Shown in pieces: positions 7,797 through 18,506 of a stretch of 64,000 nt of DNA (within the stretch, counting starts at the first letter, position 1; each line of letters begins with the position of its first letter). The notes beneath the pieces are model-generated. The model had not been told where the DNA came from, did not search any database, and saw only the letters and a program-made list of their open reading frames with translations. Location of the stretch: contig NZ_JAANOQ010000001.1 of the NCBI RefSeq assembly GCF_011305415.1, forward strand, positions 186,001-250,000, written 5' to 3'. The stretch is from Flavobacterium bernardetii (GTDB lineage: Bacteria > Bacteroidota > Bacteroidia > Flavobacteriales > Flavobacteriaceae). The position numbers and the translations under genes were made by a program.

Positions 7797-8615
7797 CTAT
7801 TGAATGGTATAATTTCTCACATCCACTTCAGACAATCTGAAATACCCTAAAGGGAAATTTGATGCGTTACTTTGATTGATAATATTTCCTTTTACAGAGG
7901 CTGGTGGCGTGCTGAAAGGTCCATTACTTAATCCGCCAGAAATACCAATTAAAATATTCATAAAATTATGATATCGTTCTGAAACGCCGTGTAGCGTAAA
8001 ATTGATATTTTGTCCTGCAGCTAAATCTTCATCAATAATTAACGAGAACATTTCATTTCCGTTAGTAAAATTATCATCAAAAACGCCTAAAAGAGGAAAA
8101 GGTCTGAAAGGCACTTTATATTCTTCCATATAGAAATTTTCTTCGGCTCCGTTATCTTGAAAATTAAATTTTAATTCGATTTCGTTACCTGTAATCCCGT
8201 TTAAATCTTGTTCAATCGAAGTAATCGTTGGAACTGGATATAATTTATCTGTAGACGTATAGTTTTGTCCTTTGTAACTAACAGAAAGTGTATACACCCC
8301 ATTTATAACAGGGTTGAAATTGGTGCATTTGTAATATCCAGTTGCTCCATCTTCGATAAAAGCATAAACAATTGCATTCGAATCTGTAATAGTAACTGTT
8401 GCTCCATTTGCTACAGGAACGCTATTGTTAAAATACTCGCCAGTAGTTGTTAAACGTATGGTTTGATCGTTTCCAGTTGTTCCTTTTTCCCATTTAATGG
8501 AAGCGTCAATAACCAATTTTGGTTCACTATTGTTTAAATCTACATCAACCACTTCTTCGCAGCTAATAAAAGCAAAGCTAATTGCTAAAATGGAATATTT
8601 TATAATTGTCTTCAT
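7797..8615 (-). CDS. DUF4249 family lipoprotein
   Basis: The N-terminus MKTIIKYSILAISFAFISCEE is a lipoprotein signal with the lipobox ending at the cysteine. The following EVVDVDLNNSEPKLVIDASI is the typical start of DUF4249 proteins. These are Bacteroidetes lipoproteins encoded beside TonB-dependent receptors. The gene sits 4 bp after the receptor gene on the same strand, so they form a two-gene operon. By analogy with SusC/SusD-type pairs it may help load a substrate onto the receptor at the cell surface, but no substrate is known. The 272-residue length is normal. Confidence 0.85.
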   Translation of the reverse strand: MKTIIKYSILAISFAFISCEEVVDVDLNNSEPKLVIDASIKWEKGTTGNDQTIRLTTTGEYFNNSVPVANGATVTITDSNAIVYAFIEDGATGYYKCTNFNPVINGVYTLSVSYKGQNYTSTDKLYPVPTITSIEQDLNGITGNEIELKFNFQDNGAEENFYMEEYKVPFRPFPLLGVFDDNFTNGNEMFSLIIDEDLAAGQNINFTLHGVSERYHNFMNILIGISGGLSNGPFSTPPASVKGNIINQSNASNFPLGYFRLSEVDVRNYTIQ

Positions 8616-8619
8616 CGTC

Positions 8620-10998
8620 TTAAAATTTAAAATTATAGGTGATACTTGGAACCATTCCGAAAATAGATAATCTCACGGCTTCATTTAATCCTGTATCTTG
8701 ATTTTGTCTGAAATTGATAGAAGCTGCATTTTTTCGTCCATATAAATTATAAACTGAGAAAACCCATTCGCCTTGCCATTTTCTATCTTTGTTTTTGGTT
8801 GGATTTAGAGTAGCTGAAACATCTAAACGATGATATGCTGGTAAATTATCTTGGTTTCTATTTCCATAAACTGGAACATTTATACCTTGATATTGATATT
8901 GTGCTGTTGGAAAAGTTACTGGTTGTCCAGTTTGATACGTGAAAATACTTCCAAAACTCCATTTTTGATTGAGTTTGTAGCTTCCCGTTACGTAAATATT
9001 ATGTGTTTTATCCCAACCTGTTTTGTACCAATCTCCATTGTTTATTCCGGTTTCAATTGGTGTTCTTCCTTCTGTTAATTGTTCTGAACGAGACAGTGTG
9101 TAGGAAATCCAACCTGAAAGTTTACCTACGTTTTTCTTAACCATAACTTCTAATCCGTAAGCACGAGTTTTTCCTGTAAGTAGAACTTGTTCAATGGCTT
9201 CGTTGGCAATTAAATCGGCACCATCAATATAGTCTAATCGGTTTTTTACGGTTTTGTAAAACGATTCGACTTCCAAAGTATAATCTCCATTTTTGATATT
9301 TTTGAAATATCCAACGGCAAACTGATCTAAAATTTGAGGTTTCAAAAAGTTATCACTTGGTGTCCAAATGTCTAATGGAGTAGGCGACTGCGTATTGGAA
9401 ATTAAATGTAAATACTGACTCATACGGTTGTAACTCGCTTTTACAGATTGATTGTCATCAATTGTGTATGCTATTGCTACTCGAGGTTCTAAATTGTCAA
9501 AACTTGCTATAGTTTCGTTTTTACCATAATATTTGGTGTCAATTGGAGTGGCCTTTTCATAAATACCTAAATCTGCATCATAAGTTACAGGCTGGTCATT
9601 GGCATAAATATTTACTGTTTCTTCACCTAAACGATAAAACATACTATATCTTAATCCGTAATTTACTGAAAGTTTATCTGAAAGTTTTTGTTCTGCATCA
9701 ATATAAATAGCAGGTTCGAAAGCGTGTTTTTTGGCTAATTGTTTTTCATTTATTCCTGAATCTGAATCAATTGGTTCAATTTTTCCTGGATTGAAGTCGT
9801 AATAAATAGCATTCGCACCGTAAAACAATTTGAAATTATCTGATAAATAATGTTTGAAATCGTATTTGAAGTTATAATTTTTAATACCGCTTTCCCAATT
9901 GAAACCTATGAAATCTAATGTCAAACCGTAATAATAATCGCTATAAATGAAGGAAGCATTGGAGAATAATTTATCATTAAATAAGTGATTCCAACGTAGG
10001 TTTAAAACCGAATTTCCGTAGGTGTTTATGAACTGTTTGTTTAAACTAAAAACATCTCTACCAAAATATCCCGATACAAACAGATTGTTGTTTTCGTTTA
10101 ATTTGTAATTGATTTTAGTGTTTAAATCATAAAAGTAAGCGGAATTATTATTGTCGGCAAGTTTTAAAAACAAATGTGCATAACTACTTCTTCCTGCAAC
10201 TAAAAAAGAACCTTTATCTTTTACAATCGGACCTTCGGCTAAAAGTCTACTCGAAATTAGTCCGATTCCGCCCGTCATACCGAACTTTTTACTGTTTCCT
10301 TCTTTCTGATAAATATCTAAAACGGAAGCGACTCTTCCTCCAAATCGTGCTGGAATTCCACCTTTATAAAGTTTTAAATCTTTAATCGCATCAGCATTAA
10401 AAACCGAGAAAAATCCAAATAAATGGGATGAATTATAAATGGTAGCTTCGTCTAATAAAATTAAATTTTGATCGGCAGCACCACCTCTAACATTAAAACC
10501 TGATTGTCCTTCACCAGCATTTGTTACACCAGGTAAAGTTAAAATAGATTTTATGACATCTACTTCCCCTAAAATAGCAGGCATCGATTTTATTTGGGCG
10601 ATAGAAAGTTTATTGACACTCATTTCTGGTTTGTCAATTTGAAGTTTTTTCGAATTTCCGGTAACTATAACTTGTTCAATTTCATTGTTTTTTTCAGCTA
10701 AAATGAAATCTTTTTTAGTGTTGGCATCTAAAGTTATGGTTTCAGAAAATCCAGCATAACTTAAGGAGTTAATTTGTACTGTGTATTCACCTTTTGGTAA
10801 GGAAATGGAATAAAATCCGTATTCGTTGGTTAACGAAGTTCGAATTGTTGTACTGTTTTCAAATGAAACGGTTACACCAATTAAGGTTTCATTAGATTTT
10901 TGGTCTTTTACAATTCCACTTAAAGTAACTTTTTCTTGAGAAAAGGCTGATGATAAAAATAAGGAGAATAGGAGAATAAGAAAATTGACTTTTTTCAT
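8620..10998 (-). CDS. TonB-dependent outer membrane receptor with carboxypeptidase-like domain
   Basis: I place the start at the ATG at 10998 (MKKVNFLILLFSLFLSSAFSQ), because the longer frame to 11049 adds residues before a perfect signal peptide. Length from this start is 792 residues. A CarboxypepD_reg-like domain (about 25-110, VTLSGIVKDQKSNETLIGVT) precedes the plug (PAILGEVDVIKSILTLPGV, then GFNVRGGAADQNLILLDE and FGGRVASVLDI). The remainder is a 22-strand-type barrel ending in ITYNFKF with the terminal aromatic residue. It would import an unknown ligand using TonB energy. The DUF4249 lipoprotein gene follows directly. Confidence 0.93.
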   Translation of the reverse strand: MKKVNFLILLFSLFLSSAFSQEKVTLSGIVKDQKSNETLIGVTVSFENSTTIRTSLTNEYGFYSISLPKGEYTVQINSLSYAGFSETITLDANTKKDFILAEKNNEIEQVIVTGNSKKLQIDKPEMSVNKLSIAQIKSMPAILGEVDVIKSILTLPGVTNAGEGQSGFNVRGGAADQNLILLDEATIYNSSHLFGFFSVFNADAIKDLKLYKGGIPARFGGRVASVLDIYQKEGNSKKFGMTGGIGLISSRLLAEGPIVKDKGSFLVAGRSSYAHLFLKLADNNNSAYFYDLNTKINYKLNENNNLFVSGYFGRDVFSLNKQFINTYGNSVLNLRWNHLFNDKLFSNASFIYSDYYYGLTLDFIGFNWESGIKNYNFKYDFKHYLSDNFKLFYGANAIYYDFNPGKIEPIDSDSGINEKQLAKKHAFEPAIYIDAEQKLSDKLSVNYGLRYSMFYRLGEETVNIYANDQPVTYDADLGIYEKATPIDTKYYGKNETIASFDNLEPRVAIAYTIDDNQSVKASYNRMSQYLHLISNTQSPTPLDIWTPSDNFLKPQILDQFAVGYFKNIKNGDYTLEVESFYKTVKNRLDYIDGADLIANEAIEQVLLTGKTRAYGLEVMVKKNVGKLSGWISYTLSRSEQLTEGRTPIETGINNGDWYKTGWDKTHNIYVTGSYKLNQKWSFGSIFTYQTGQPVTFPTAQYQYQGINVPVYGNRNQDNLPAYHRLDVSATLNPTKNKDRKWQGEWVFSVYNLYGRKNAASINFRQNQDTGLNEAVRLSIFGMVPSITYNFKF

Positions 10999-11065
10999 TA
11001 TAATATGTTTTTGATTTGACGCAAATTTCGCACAAATGTTACAAAACATGTGTTAAGTTGTAGTT

Positions 11066-11104
11066 AATAAAAAAGGCGATATGAAATTAATTCACATCGC
11101 CTTT
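11066..11104 (-). terminator. Rho-independent terminator of icd
   Basis: On the minus strand the stem from AAAGGCGATGTGAA and TTCATATCGCCTTT (one mismatch) is followed by a run of Us. It starts about 20 bp after the icd stop codon. Confidence 0.85.
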
Positions 11105-11125
11105 AAATATTTAAAAAAATAAAAA

Positions 11126-13339
<2,214 letters not shown>

Positions 13340-13375
13340 TTATGTAGTTTGTTTGTTTCTAAAATTTTAGGTTAG

Positions 13376-13383
13376 CAAATATA
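13376..13383 (-). promoter_or_regulatory. Predicted icd promoter -7 element
   Basis: TATATTTG on the minus strand matches the Bacteroidetes TAnnTTTG consensus and lies 40 bp before the icd start codon. A -33 TTG was not securely placed. Confidence 0.5.
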
Positions 13384-13503
13384 AGAAATTCGAAGACTAA
13401 ATTAAAGACTAAAATGCAATTAACGTTACATTTTCGAATTTGATAATTTAAGTTCGAAAAAATACAGAATTGATAATTTTGATATACGAAAAATAGGGAT
13501 AAA

Positions 13504-13532
13504 AAAAAATCCCGACAGAATCGGGATTTTTT
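13504..13532 (-). terminator. Terminator of rplS
   Basis: The inverted repeat AAAAAATCCCGA / TCGGGATTTTTT with a 5-nt loop lies 20 bp after the rplS stop. It has A and T tracts on both sides, so it could work in either direction. Confidence 0.9.
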
Positions 13533-13551
13533 ATAATAACAAATAAAAAGA

Positions 13552-13902
13552 TTAACCTCTTCTTTCTTTGATTTTTGCTTTTTTACCAGTAAGTTCTCTA
13601 AAGTAGTAAATTCTAGCTCTACGTACTTTACCTTTTTGGTTCATTTCAATTTTTTGTAAAGCTGGCATGTTAACTGGGAAGATACGCTCTACACCAATTG
13701 CTCCAGACATTTTACGAATTGTAAACGTTTCAGTAGAAGAAGATCCTCTTTTTTGAATTACAACTCCTTTAAAAAACTGAGTTCTTGTTTTTTCACCCTC
13801 TTTAATTTCGTAGTACACAGTAATTGTGTCTCCAGCGCTAAAGTTAGGAAAGTCTTTTTTTGATACCATTTCGTTTTGAACGAAATCCATTAAATTTGAC
13901 AT
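13552..13902 (-). CDS. rplS: 50S ribosomal protein L19
   Basis: L19 sits at the 30S-50S interface. The 116-residue protein has the family features FSAGDTITVYYEIKEGEKTR, FKGVVIQKRGSSSTETFTIR and GVERIFPVNMP, and ends KVRRARIYYFRELTGKKAKI plus KERRG. It is a single gene with its own promoter and terminator, unlike the rpsP-rimM-trmD-rplS operon of many bacteria. The trmD and rimM neighbours are absent here. Confidence 0.97.
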   Translation of the reverse strand: MSNLMDFVQNEMVSKKDFPNFSAGDTITVYYEIKEGEKTRTQFFKGVVIQKRGSSSTETFTIRKMSGAIGVERIFPVNMPALQKIEMNQKGKVRRARIYYFRELTGKKAKIKERRG

Positions 13903-13972
13903 AATAATATGTATAAATCATTAATTTTAAGTAACATACGCGTCTTTCGCCAGAGGTTAGTTAAAGTGGATG

Positions 13973-14005
13973 CAAAAGTAATACTATTTTTTATTTCTGC
14001 AAAAC
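13973..14005 (-). promoter_or_regulatory. Predicted rplS promoter
   Basis: On the minus strand TTTTG (14004-14000) is followed after 19 nt by TACTTTTG (13980-13973). This matches the flavobacterial TTG-N19-TAnnTTTG promoter. It leaves a leader of about 65-70 nt before the rplS start. Confidence 0.7.
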
Positions 14006-14057
14006 ATTTCTCAAGCAAAATGCTTTGAAGCGTTAATTTTATTGTAAAGTTGTAAAA

Positions 14058-14085
14058 ACTTCCAACTTCTAACTTCTAACTTCTA
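14058..14085. repeat. Heptamer tandem repeat (ACTTCTA, four units)
   Basis: Four in-register 7-bp units, ACTTCCA then three ACTTCTA, lie directly upstream of the predicted tgt promoter. They share only the unit length with the GTTTCAG and GTAAAAA arrays elsewhere in the window. Confidence 0.8.
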
Positions 14086-14096
14086 ATCTTTTAAAT

Positions 14097-14104
14097 TATA
14101 TTTG
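14097..14104 (+). promoter_or_regulatory. Predicted tgt promoter -7 element
   Basis: TATATTTG matches TAnnTTTG and ends 17 bp before the tgt ATG. The predicted leader is therefore about 10 nt. Confidence 0.55.
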
Positions 14105-14121
14105 CCACTTAAAATTACCTC

Positions 14122-15252
14122 ATGAAGTTTGATTTATTAAAAACAGATGCTCAAAGCCAAGCCAGAGCAGGGCTTATTACTACTGATCACGGTGTTATTG
14201 AAACACCAATTTTTATGCCTGTTGGTACGGTAGCTTCTGTAAAAGGAGTGCACCAACGCGAATTAAAAAACGATATTAATCCAGATATTATTTTAGGAAA
14301 TACTTACCATTTATATTTAAGACCTAAATTAGACGTTTTAGAAAAAGCGGGTGGTTTACATAAATTTATGAATTGGGATAGAAATATTTTAACCGATTCT
14401 GGTGGATACCAAGTTTATTCTTTGTCTGGACGAAGAAAAATTAAAGAAGAAGGTGTGAAATTTAAATCGCATTTAGATGGTTCATATCACTTTTTTTCTC
14501 CAGAAAATGTAATGGAAACGCAACGTGCAATTGGTGCCGATATTATTATGGCTTTCGATGAATGTACGCCTTATCCTTGTGATTACAGATATGCACAACG
14601 TTCAATGCACATGACACATCGTTGGTTAGACAGATGTATCAATCATTTAGAGACTTTACCTTTTAAATATGGATATTCTCAAGCTTTTTTTCCTATTGTT
14701 CAAGGAAGTACGTATAAAGATTTACGTCAACAATCAGCGGAATTTATTGCAAGTAGAAATCAAGTTGGAAATGCAATTGGCGGACTTTCTGTAGGTGAGC
14801 CAGCAGAAGAAATGTACGCAATGACAGAAGTTGTTACAGCAATTTTACCAAAAGATAAACCACGTTATTTAATGGGAGTTGGAACACCAGCTAATATTTT
14901 AGAAAACATTGCTTTAGGTATTGATATGTTTGATTGTGTAATGCCAACTCGTAACGCAAGAAACGGAATGTTGTTTACATCGGAAGGTTTTATCAATATA
15001 AAAAATAAAAAGTGGGAAGAAGATTTTTCTCCAATTGATACAATGGCTCATACATATGTTGATACAGATTATTCAAAAGCTTATTTACGTCACTTGTTTA
15101 TTGCTAACGAATTTTTAGGAAAACAAATTGCTACGATTCATAATCTTGGTTTTTATATGTGGTTGGTTCGTGAAGCAAGACGACAAATTTTAGCAGGAAC
15201 TTTCAGGGAATGGAAAGAAGCAATGGTTAAAAAAGTAACAACAAGATTATAA
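14122..15252 (+). CDS. tgt: Queuine tRNA-ribosyltransferase (TGT)
   Basis: TGT exchanges guanine-34 for preQ1 in tRNAs with GUN anticodons. The 376-residue length is standard. Visible motifs are the substrate loop LTDSGGYQVYSLSGRRKIKE (catalytic Asp in TDSGG), GADIIMAFDECTPYP, GGLSVGEP and FDCVMPTRNARNG (second catalytic Asp). The expected zinc-site cysteines (CxCxxC) are not evident in the C-terminal part, where ...YVDTDYSKAYLRHLFIANE replaces the CxCxxC segment. That difference deserves a structural check. It is probably co-transcribed with the LptF/G permease gene 98 bp downstream. Confidence 0.95.
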   Translation: MKFDLLKTDAQSQARAGLITTDHGVIETPIFMPVGTVASVKGVHQRELKNDINPDIILGNTYHLYLRPKLDVLEKAGGLHKFMNWDRNILTDSGGYQVYSLSGRRKIKEEGVKFKSHLDGSYHFFSPENVMETQRAIGADIIMAFDECTPYPCDYRYAQRSMHMTHRWLDRCINHLETLPFKYGYSQAFFPIVQGSTYKDLRQQSAEFIASRNQVGNAIGGLSVGEPAEEMYAMTEVVTAILPKDKPRYLMGVGTPANILENIALGIDMFDCVMPTRNARNGMLFTSEGFINIKNKKWEEDFSPIDTMAHTYVDTDYSKAYLRHLFIANEFLGKQIATIHNLGFYMWLVREARRQILAGTFREWKEAMVKKVTTRL

Positions 15253-15350
15253 TTTGAAAATTAGAAGTTAGAATTCTGAATTTAGAAATTGACTTAGGCA
15301 CTCGAAGTCAAAATAATTGAAGTCAGAAGATGTAACTAAAAAATACAAAT

Positions 15351-16427
15351 ATGAAAAAAATAGATTGGTACATATTTAAAAGATACTTAATCACATTTAC
15401 AGCGATGTTGTTAATGTTTATTCCTATTGGAATTATAATTGACGTGTCGGAAAAAATCAATCGAATGATTGAAAATAAAGTCGCTTTTAAAGATGTTTTG
15501 GTTTACTATTACGGATTTACCATCTATTTTGCTAATTTATTATTTCCTATTTTTCTGTTTTTATCCATCATTTGGTTTACATCCAAACTGGCAAATAACA
15601 GTGAGATTATCGCCATTTTAAGTTCTGGAATTTCATTTACTCGATTTTTACGTCCTTATATTGTTGGTGCTACTTTAGTTTCTTTTATTACTTTATTAAT
15701 GGGGTTCTTCATATTGCCTGATGCGAGTGAAAAGTATTGGGATTTTAGATATACTTATCTAAAAAAGAACGTAGAAACAAGGCAAACTTCCGATATTTTC
15801 AGACAAGTTACGCCAAATGAATACATGTATGTAAGTAGTTATAATGTGTTGTCTAAAACAGGTTTCGATTTTATTTACGAAAAATTTAATGGCAATAAGT
15901 TAGAATATAAATTATACGCCAATCGTGTAAAATATAATGAAAAAACCAAAGATTATTCGTTGTTTAATTATGTTAAAAGAACAGTTGGTAAGAACGGAGA
16001 TGTCATTGAAAAACAAGAAAAATTAACCAGAAAATTTGAATTTGAACCAGATGATTTGACTCCAGTAGTATATGTAGCTGAAACCATGAATATTTTCGAT
16101 TTAGTTAAATTTATCGATAAAGAGAGAGCCAAAGGAAGTTCTAATTTAGATGTTTATTTGGTGGTTTTATATAAGAAATTTAGTATTCCAGCATCAGCTT
16201 TTATATTAACGATTATTGCTGTAGCGGTTTCTGCGATGAAACGACGTGGTGGAATGGGAGTGAACTTAGCTATTGGTATTTTGGTTGCTTTCTCATTTGT
16301 GTTTTTCGATAAAATTTTCGGAACACTAGCAGAAAAATCAAGTATTCCGCCAATTGTTGCGGTTTGGTTTCCAAATTTTGTTTTCGGAATATTAGCTTTT
16401 TACTTATTAAGAAATGCCAGACGTTAA
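15351..16427 (+). CDS. LptF/LptG family lipopolysaccharide export permease
   Basis: The 358-residue membrane protein starts MKKIDWYIFKRYLITFTAML, the typical YjgP/YjgQ beginning. Three membrane segments lie near 12-35, 55-80 and 100-120. A periplasmic beta-jellyroll follows (about 130-255), then three more segments (about 270-355). LptF and LptG form the LptB2FG pump that extracts LPS from the inner membrane. I cannot tell F from G. It overlaps the EamA transporter gene by 14 bp, so the two are translationally linked. Confidence 0.93.
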   Translation: MKKIDWYIFKRYLITFTAMLLMFIPIGIIIDVSEKINRMIENKVAFKDVLVYYYGFTIYFANLLFPIFLFLSIIWFTSKLANNSEIIAILSSGISFTRFLRPYIVGATLVSFITLLMGFFILPDASEKYWDFRYTYLKKNVETRQTSDIFRQVTPNEYMYVSSYNVLSKTGFDFIYEKFNGNKLEYKLYANRVKYNEKTKDYSLFNYVKRTVGKNGDVIEKQEKLTRKFEFEPDDLTPVVYVAETMNIFDLVKFIDKERAKGSSNLDVYLVVLYKKFSIPASAFILTIIAVAVSAMKRRGGMGVNLAIGILVAFSFVFFDKIFGTLAEKSSIPPIVAVWFPNFVFGILAFYLLRNARR

Positions 16428-17334
16428 TTTAAAACATAACTTACATCTTCATTTAATTGTATTTATTTGGGGATTCACAGCTGTTCTAGGTAAGCTAATT
16501 TCATTAGATGCTTTACCATTAGTTTGGTGGCGTATGTCGTTAGCGGTTTTACTAATTTTAGGCTATATTTATTATAAAAAAACAAGTTTCAAATTATCCA
16601 AAAAAGACATTGTTTTATTACTGATTTCAGGTTTAATAATTGCTCTGCATTGGATTACGTTTTTTAAAGCTATTAAAGTTTCTAACATATCCATCACATT
16701 AGCTTGTTTGTCAACCGGTGCGTTTTTTACATCCATTTTAGAACCTATTTTTTACAAACGAAAAATGGTTTGGTACGAAATCGTTTTTGGATTAGTGGTT
16801 CTTATAGGTTTATATTTTGTAATTGAATCTTCCGAACCCAACTTCATTCAGAAAAGTTTTAGTGATAATATGTCGGGCACCATGCAAGGTGTGCTTTTAG
16901 CCTTAACTTCTGCATTTTTGTCAGCGAGTTTTTCTATCATCAATGGAAAATTTGCGCAAAGAATTGATGCTACAATTGTTTCGTTTTACGAATTGTTTGG
17001 TGGTGTGTTATTTTTAAGTGCATTTCTATTGTTTAGTGGACAATTCACTACAGAATTTTTCACCATAACAGCTTCAGATTTAATGTGGTTGTTTGTTTTG
17101 GCTTCTATTTGTACAGCATATGCATTTATTGCTTCAGTTGCGGTAATGAAGTTCATTTCTCCATATACAGTCATGCTTACCATAAATTTGGAACCTGTTT
17201 ACGGAATAGCGTTAGCCGTCTTAATTTTCGAGAAAAACGAACAAATGAGTTTCTCCTTTTATATAGGCGCAGCAATTATTCTTATGACGGTGATTTTGAA
17301 TGGGTTAATACGAAATAACAAAAAAAATAATTAG
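16414..17334 (+). CDS. EamA/DMT-family transporter
   Basis: The 306-residue protein has ten predicted membrane helices in two EamA halves (about 8-140 and 155-298). Family motifs include FIWGFTAVLGKLISLDALPL near the start, and ALTSAFLSASFSIINGKFAQ at the start of the second half. The second half ends with the SPYTVMLTINLEPVYGIALA signature. Members export or import amino acids, sugars or other metabolites. The substrate is not predictable. The start overlaps the end of the permease gene. Confidence 0.92.
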   Translation: MPDVNLKHNLHLHLIVFIWGFTAVLGKLISLDALPLVWWRMSLAVLLILGYIYYKKTSFKLSKKDIVLLLISGLIIALHWITFFKAIKVSNISITLACLSTGAFFTSILEPIFYKRKMVWYEIVFGLVVLIGLYFVIESSEPNFIQKSFSDNMSGTMQGVLLALTSAFLSASFSIINGKFAQRIDATIVSFYELFGGVLFLSAFLLFSGQFTTEFFTITASDLMWLFVLASICTAYAFIASVAVMKFISPYTVMLTINLEPVYGIALAVLIFEKNEQMSFSFYIGAAIILMTVILNGLIRNNKKNN

Positions 17335-17372
17335 ATAAGGGTACAAAAATTATTCAAATAATTTTTAAATAG

Positions 17373-17380
17373 TATCTTTG
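17373..17380 (+). promoter_or_regulatory. Predicted accA promoter -7 element
   Basis: TATCTTTG fits TAnnTTTG and lies 34 bp before the accA ATG, giving a leader of about 27 nt. No convincing -33 TTG was found at the usual distance. Confidence 0.5.
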
Positions 17381-17413
17381 TCATTACAAACAAATTAAAC
17401 AAAACTAACTTTT

Positions 17414-18370
17414 ATGGAATATTTAGATTTTGAATTGCCAATAAAAGAGCTGGAAGATCAAATGGAAAAATGCGTTGTTTTAGGGCAAGAATCCGATGTT
17501 GATGTTTCTGCAACTTGTAAACAACTAGAAGAAAAATTAGAACAAACTAAAAAAGATATATACAAAAATCTTACGGCTTGGCAAAGGGTACAAATGTCTC
17601 GTCACCCAAACAGACCTTATACCTTAGAATATATTACAAACTTAACTGACGGTACATTTTTAGAATTATTCGGAGACAGAAATTTTAAAGATGACAAAGC
17701 AATGGTTGGTGGTTTAGGAAGAATCAACGGTCAGTCGTATATGATTATCGGACAACAAAAAGGTATTAATACTAAAATGCGTCAATTGCGTAATTTCGGT
17801 ATGGCGAATCCTGAAGGTTACCGTAAAGCTTTACGTTTAATGAAAATGGCAGAGAAGTTCAACCTTCCTGTGTTAACATTAATTGACACTCCTGGAGCTT
17901 ATCCTGGTTTAGAAGCGGAAGAGCGTGGACAAGGTGAAGCAATTGCAAGAAATATTTTCGAAATGGCTCGTTTAAAAACACCAATCATCTCAATCATTAT
18001 TGGTGAAGGTGCTTCTGGTGGAGCATTAGGAATTGGAGTAGGAGATAGAGTATTTATGTTGGAAAACACTTGGTATTCTGTAATTTCTCCTGAATCTTGT
18101 TCTTCTATTTTATGGAGAAGTTGGGAATTTAAAGAACAGGCAGCTGAAGCTTTAAAATTAACGGCTATCGATATGAAAAAGCAAAAGTTAATTGACGATA
18201 TTATCCCAGAACCATTAGGTGGAGTTCATCGTGATAAAGAAACGATGTTCAAAACTGTTGAAAAGTACATTACCAAATCATATAAGGAATTAAAAGACTT
18301 ATCAACAAAAGATTTAGTAGCGCAAAGAATGGATAAATACTGTAATATGGGAGAATTCTCCGATAAATAA
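17414..18370 (+). CDS. accA: Acetyl-CoA carboxylase carboxyltransferase subunit alpha
   Basis: AccA pairs with AccD to move carboxyl from biotin to acetyl-CoA, the first step of fatty acid synthesis. The 318-residue sequence has the N-terminal coiled segment ([16 protein letters not shown]), [59 protein letters not shown] and [17 protein letters not shown]. The length is typical. It is a monocistronic gene with a clear terminator; accD is not in the window. Confidence 0.97.
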   Translation: MEYLDFELPIKELEDQMEKCVVLGQESDVDVSATCKQLEEKLEQTKKDIYKNLTAWQRVQMSRHPNRPYTLEYITNLTDGTFLELFGDRNFKDDKAMVGGLGRINGQSYMIIGQQKGINTKMRQLRNFGMANPEGYRKALRLMKMAEKFNLPVLTLIDTPGAYPGLEAEERGQGEAIARNIFEMARLKTPIISIIIGEGASGGALGIGVGDRVFMLENTWYSVISPESCSSILWRSWEFKEQAAEALKLTAIDMKKQKLIDDIIPEPLGGVHRDKETMFKTVEKYITKSYKELKDLSTKDLVAQRMDKYCNMGEFSDK

Positions 18371-18388
18371 GTAAAATATATTATAAAG

Positions 18389-18417
18389 CGCCTTGTCAAT
18401 CACAAGGCGTTTTTTTT
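18389..18417 (+). terminator. Terminator of accA
   Basis: The stem CGCCTTGT/ACAAGGCG (8 bp, 5-nt loop) is followed by eight Ts, about 20 bp after the accA stop. Confidence 0.92.
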
Positions 18418-18506
18418 GACATGTTAACAAATAGTAGTAAGTTGTTAACAGTTTTTCATTAACAAGTAAAATTTATTTTTTCTACTAATTACATTACATT
18501 CGCAGT

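Noticed and set aside
10999-11049. Longer start for the TonB receptor
   Set aside because: It would place 17 polar and cysteine-containing residues before a complete signal peptide, so the ATG at 10998 is preferred.
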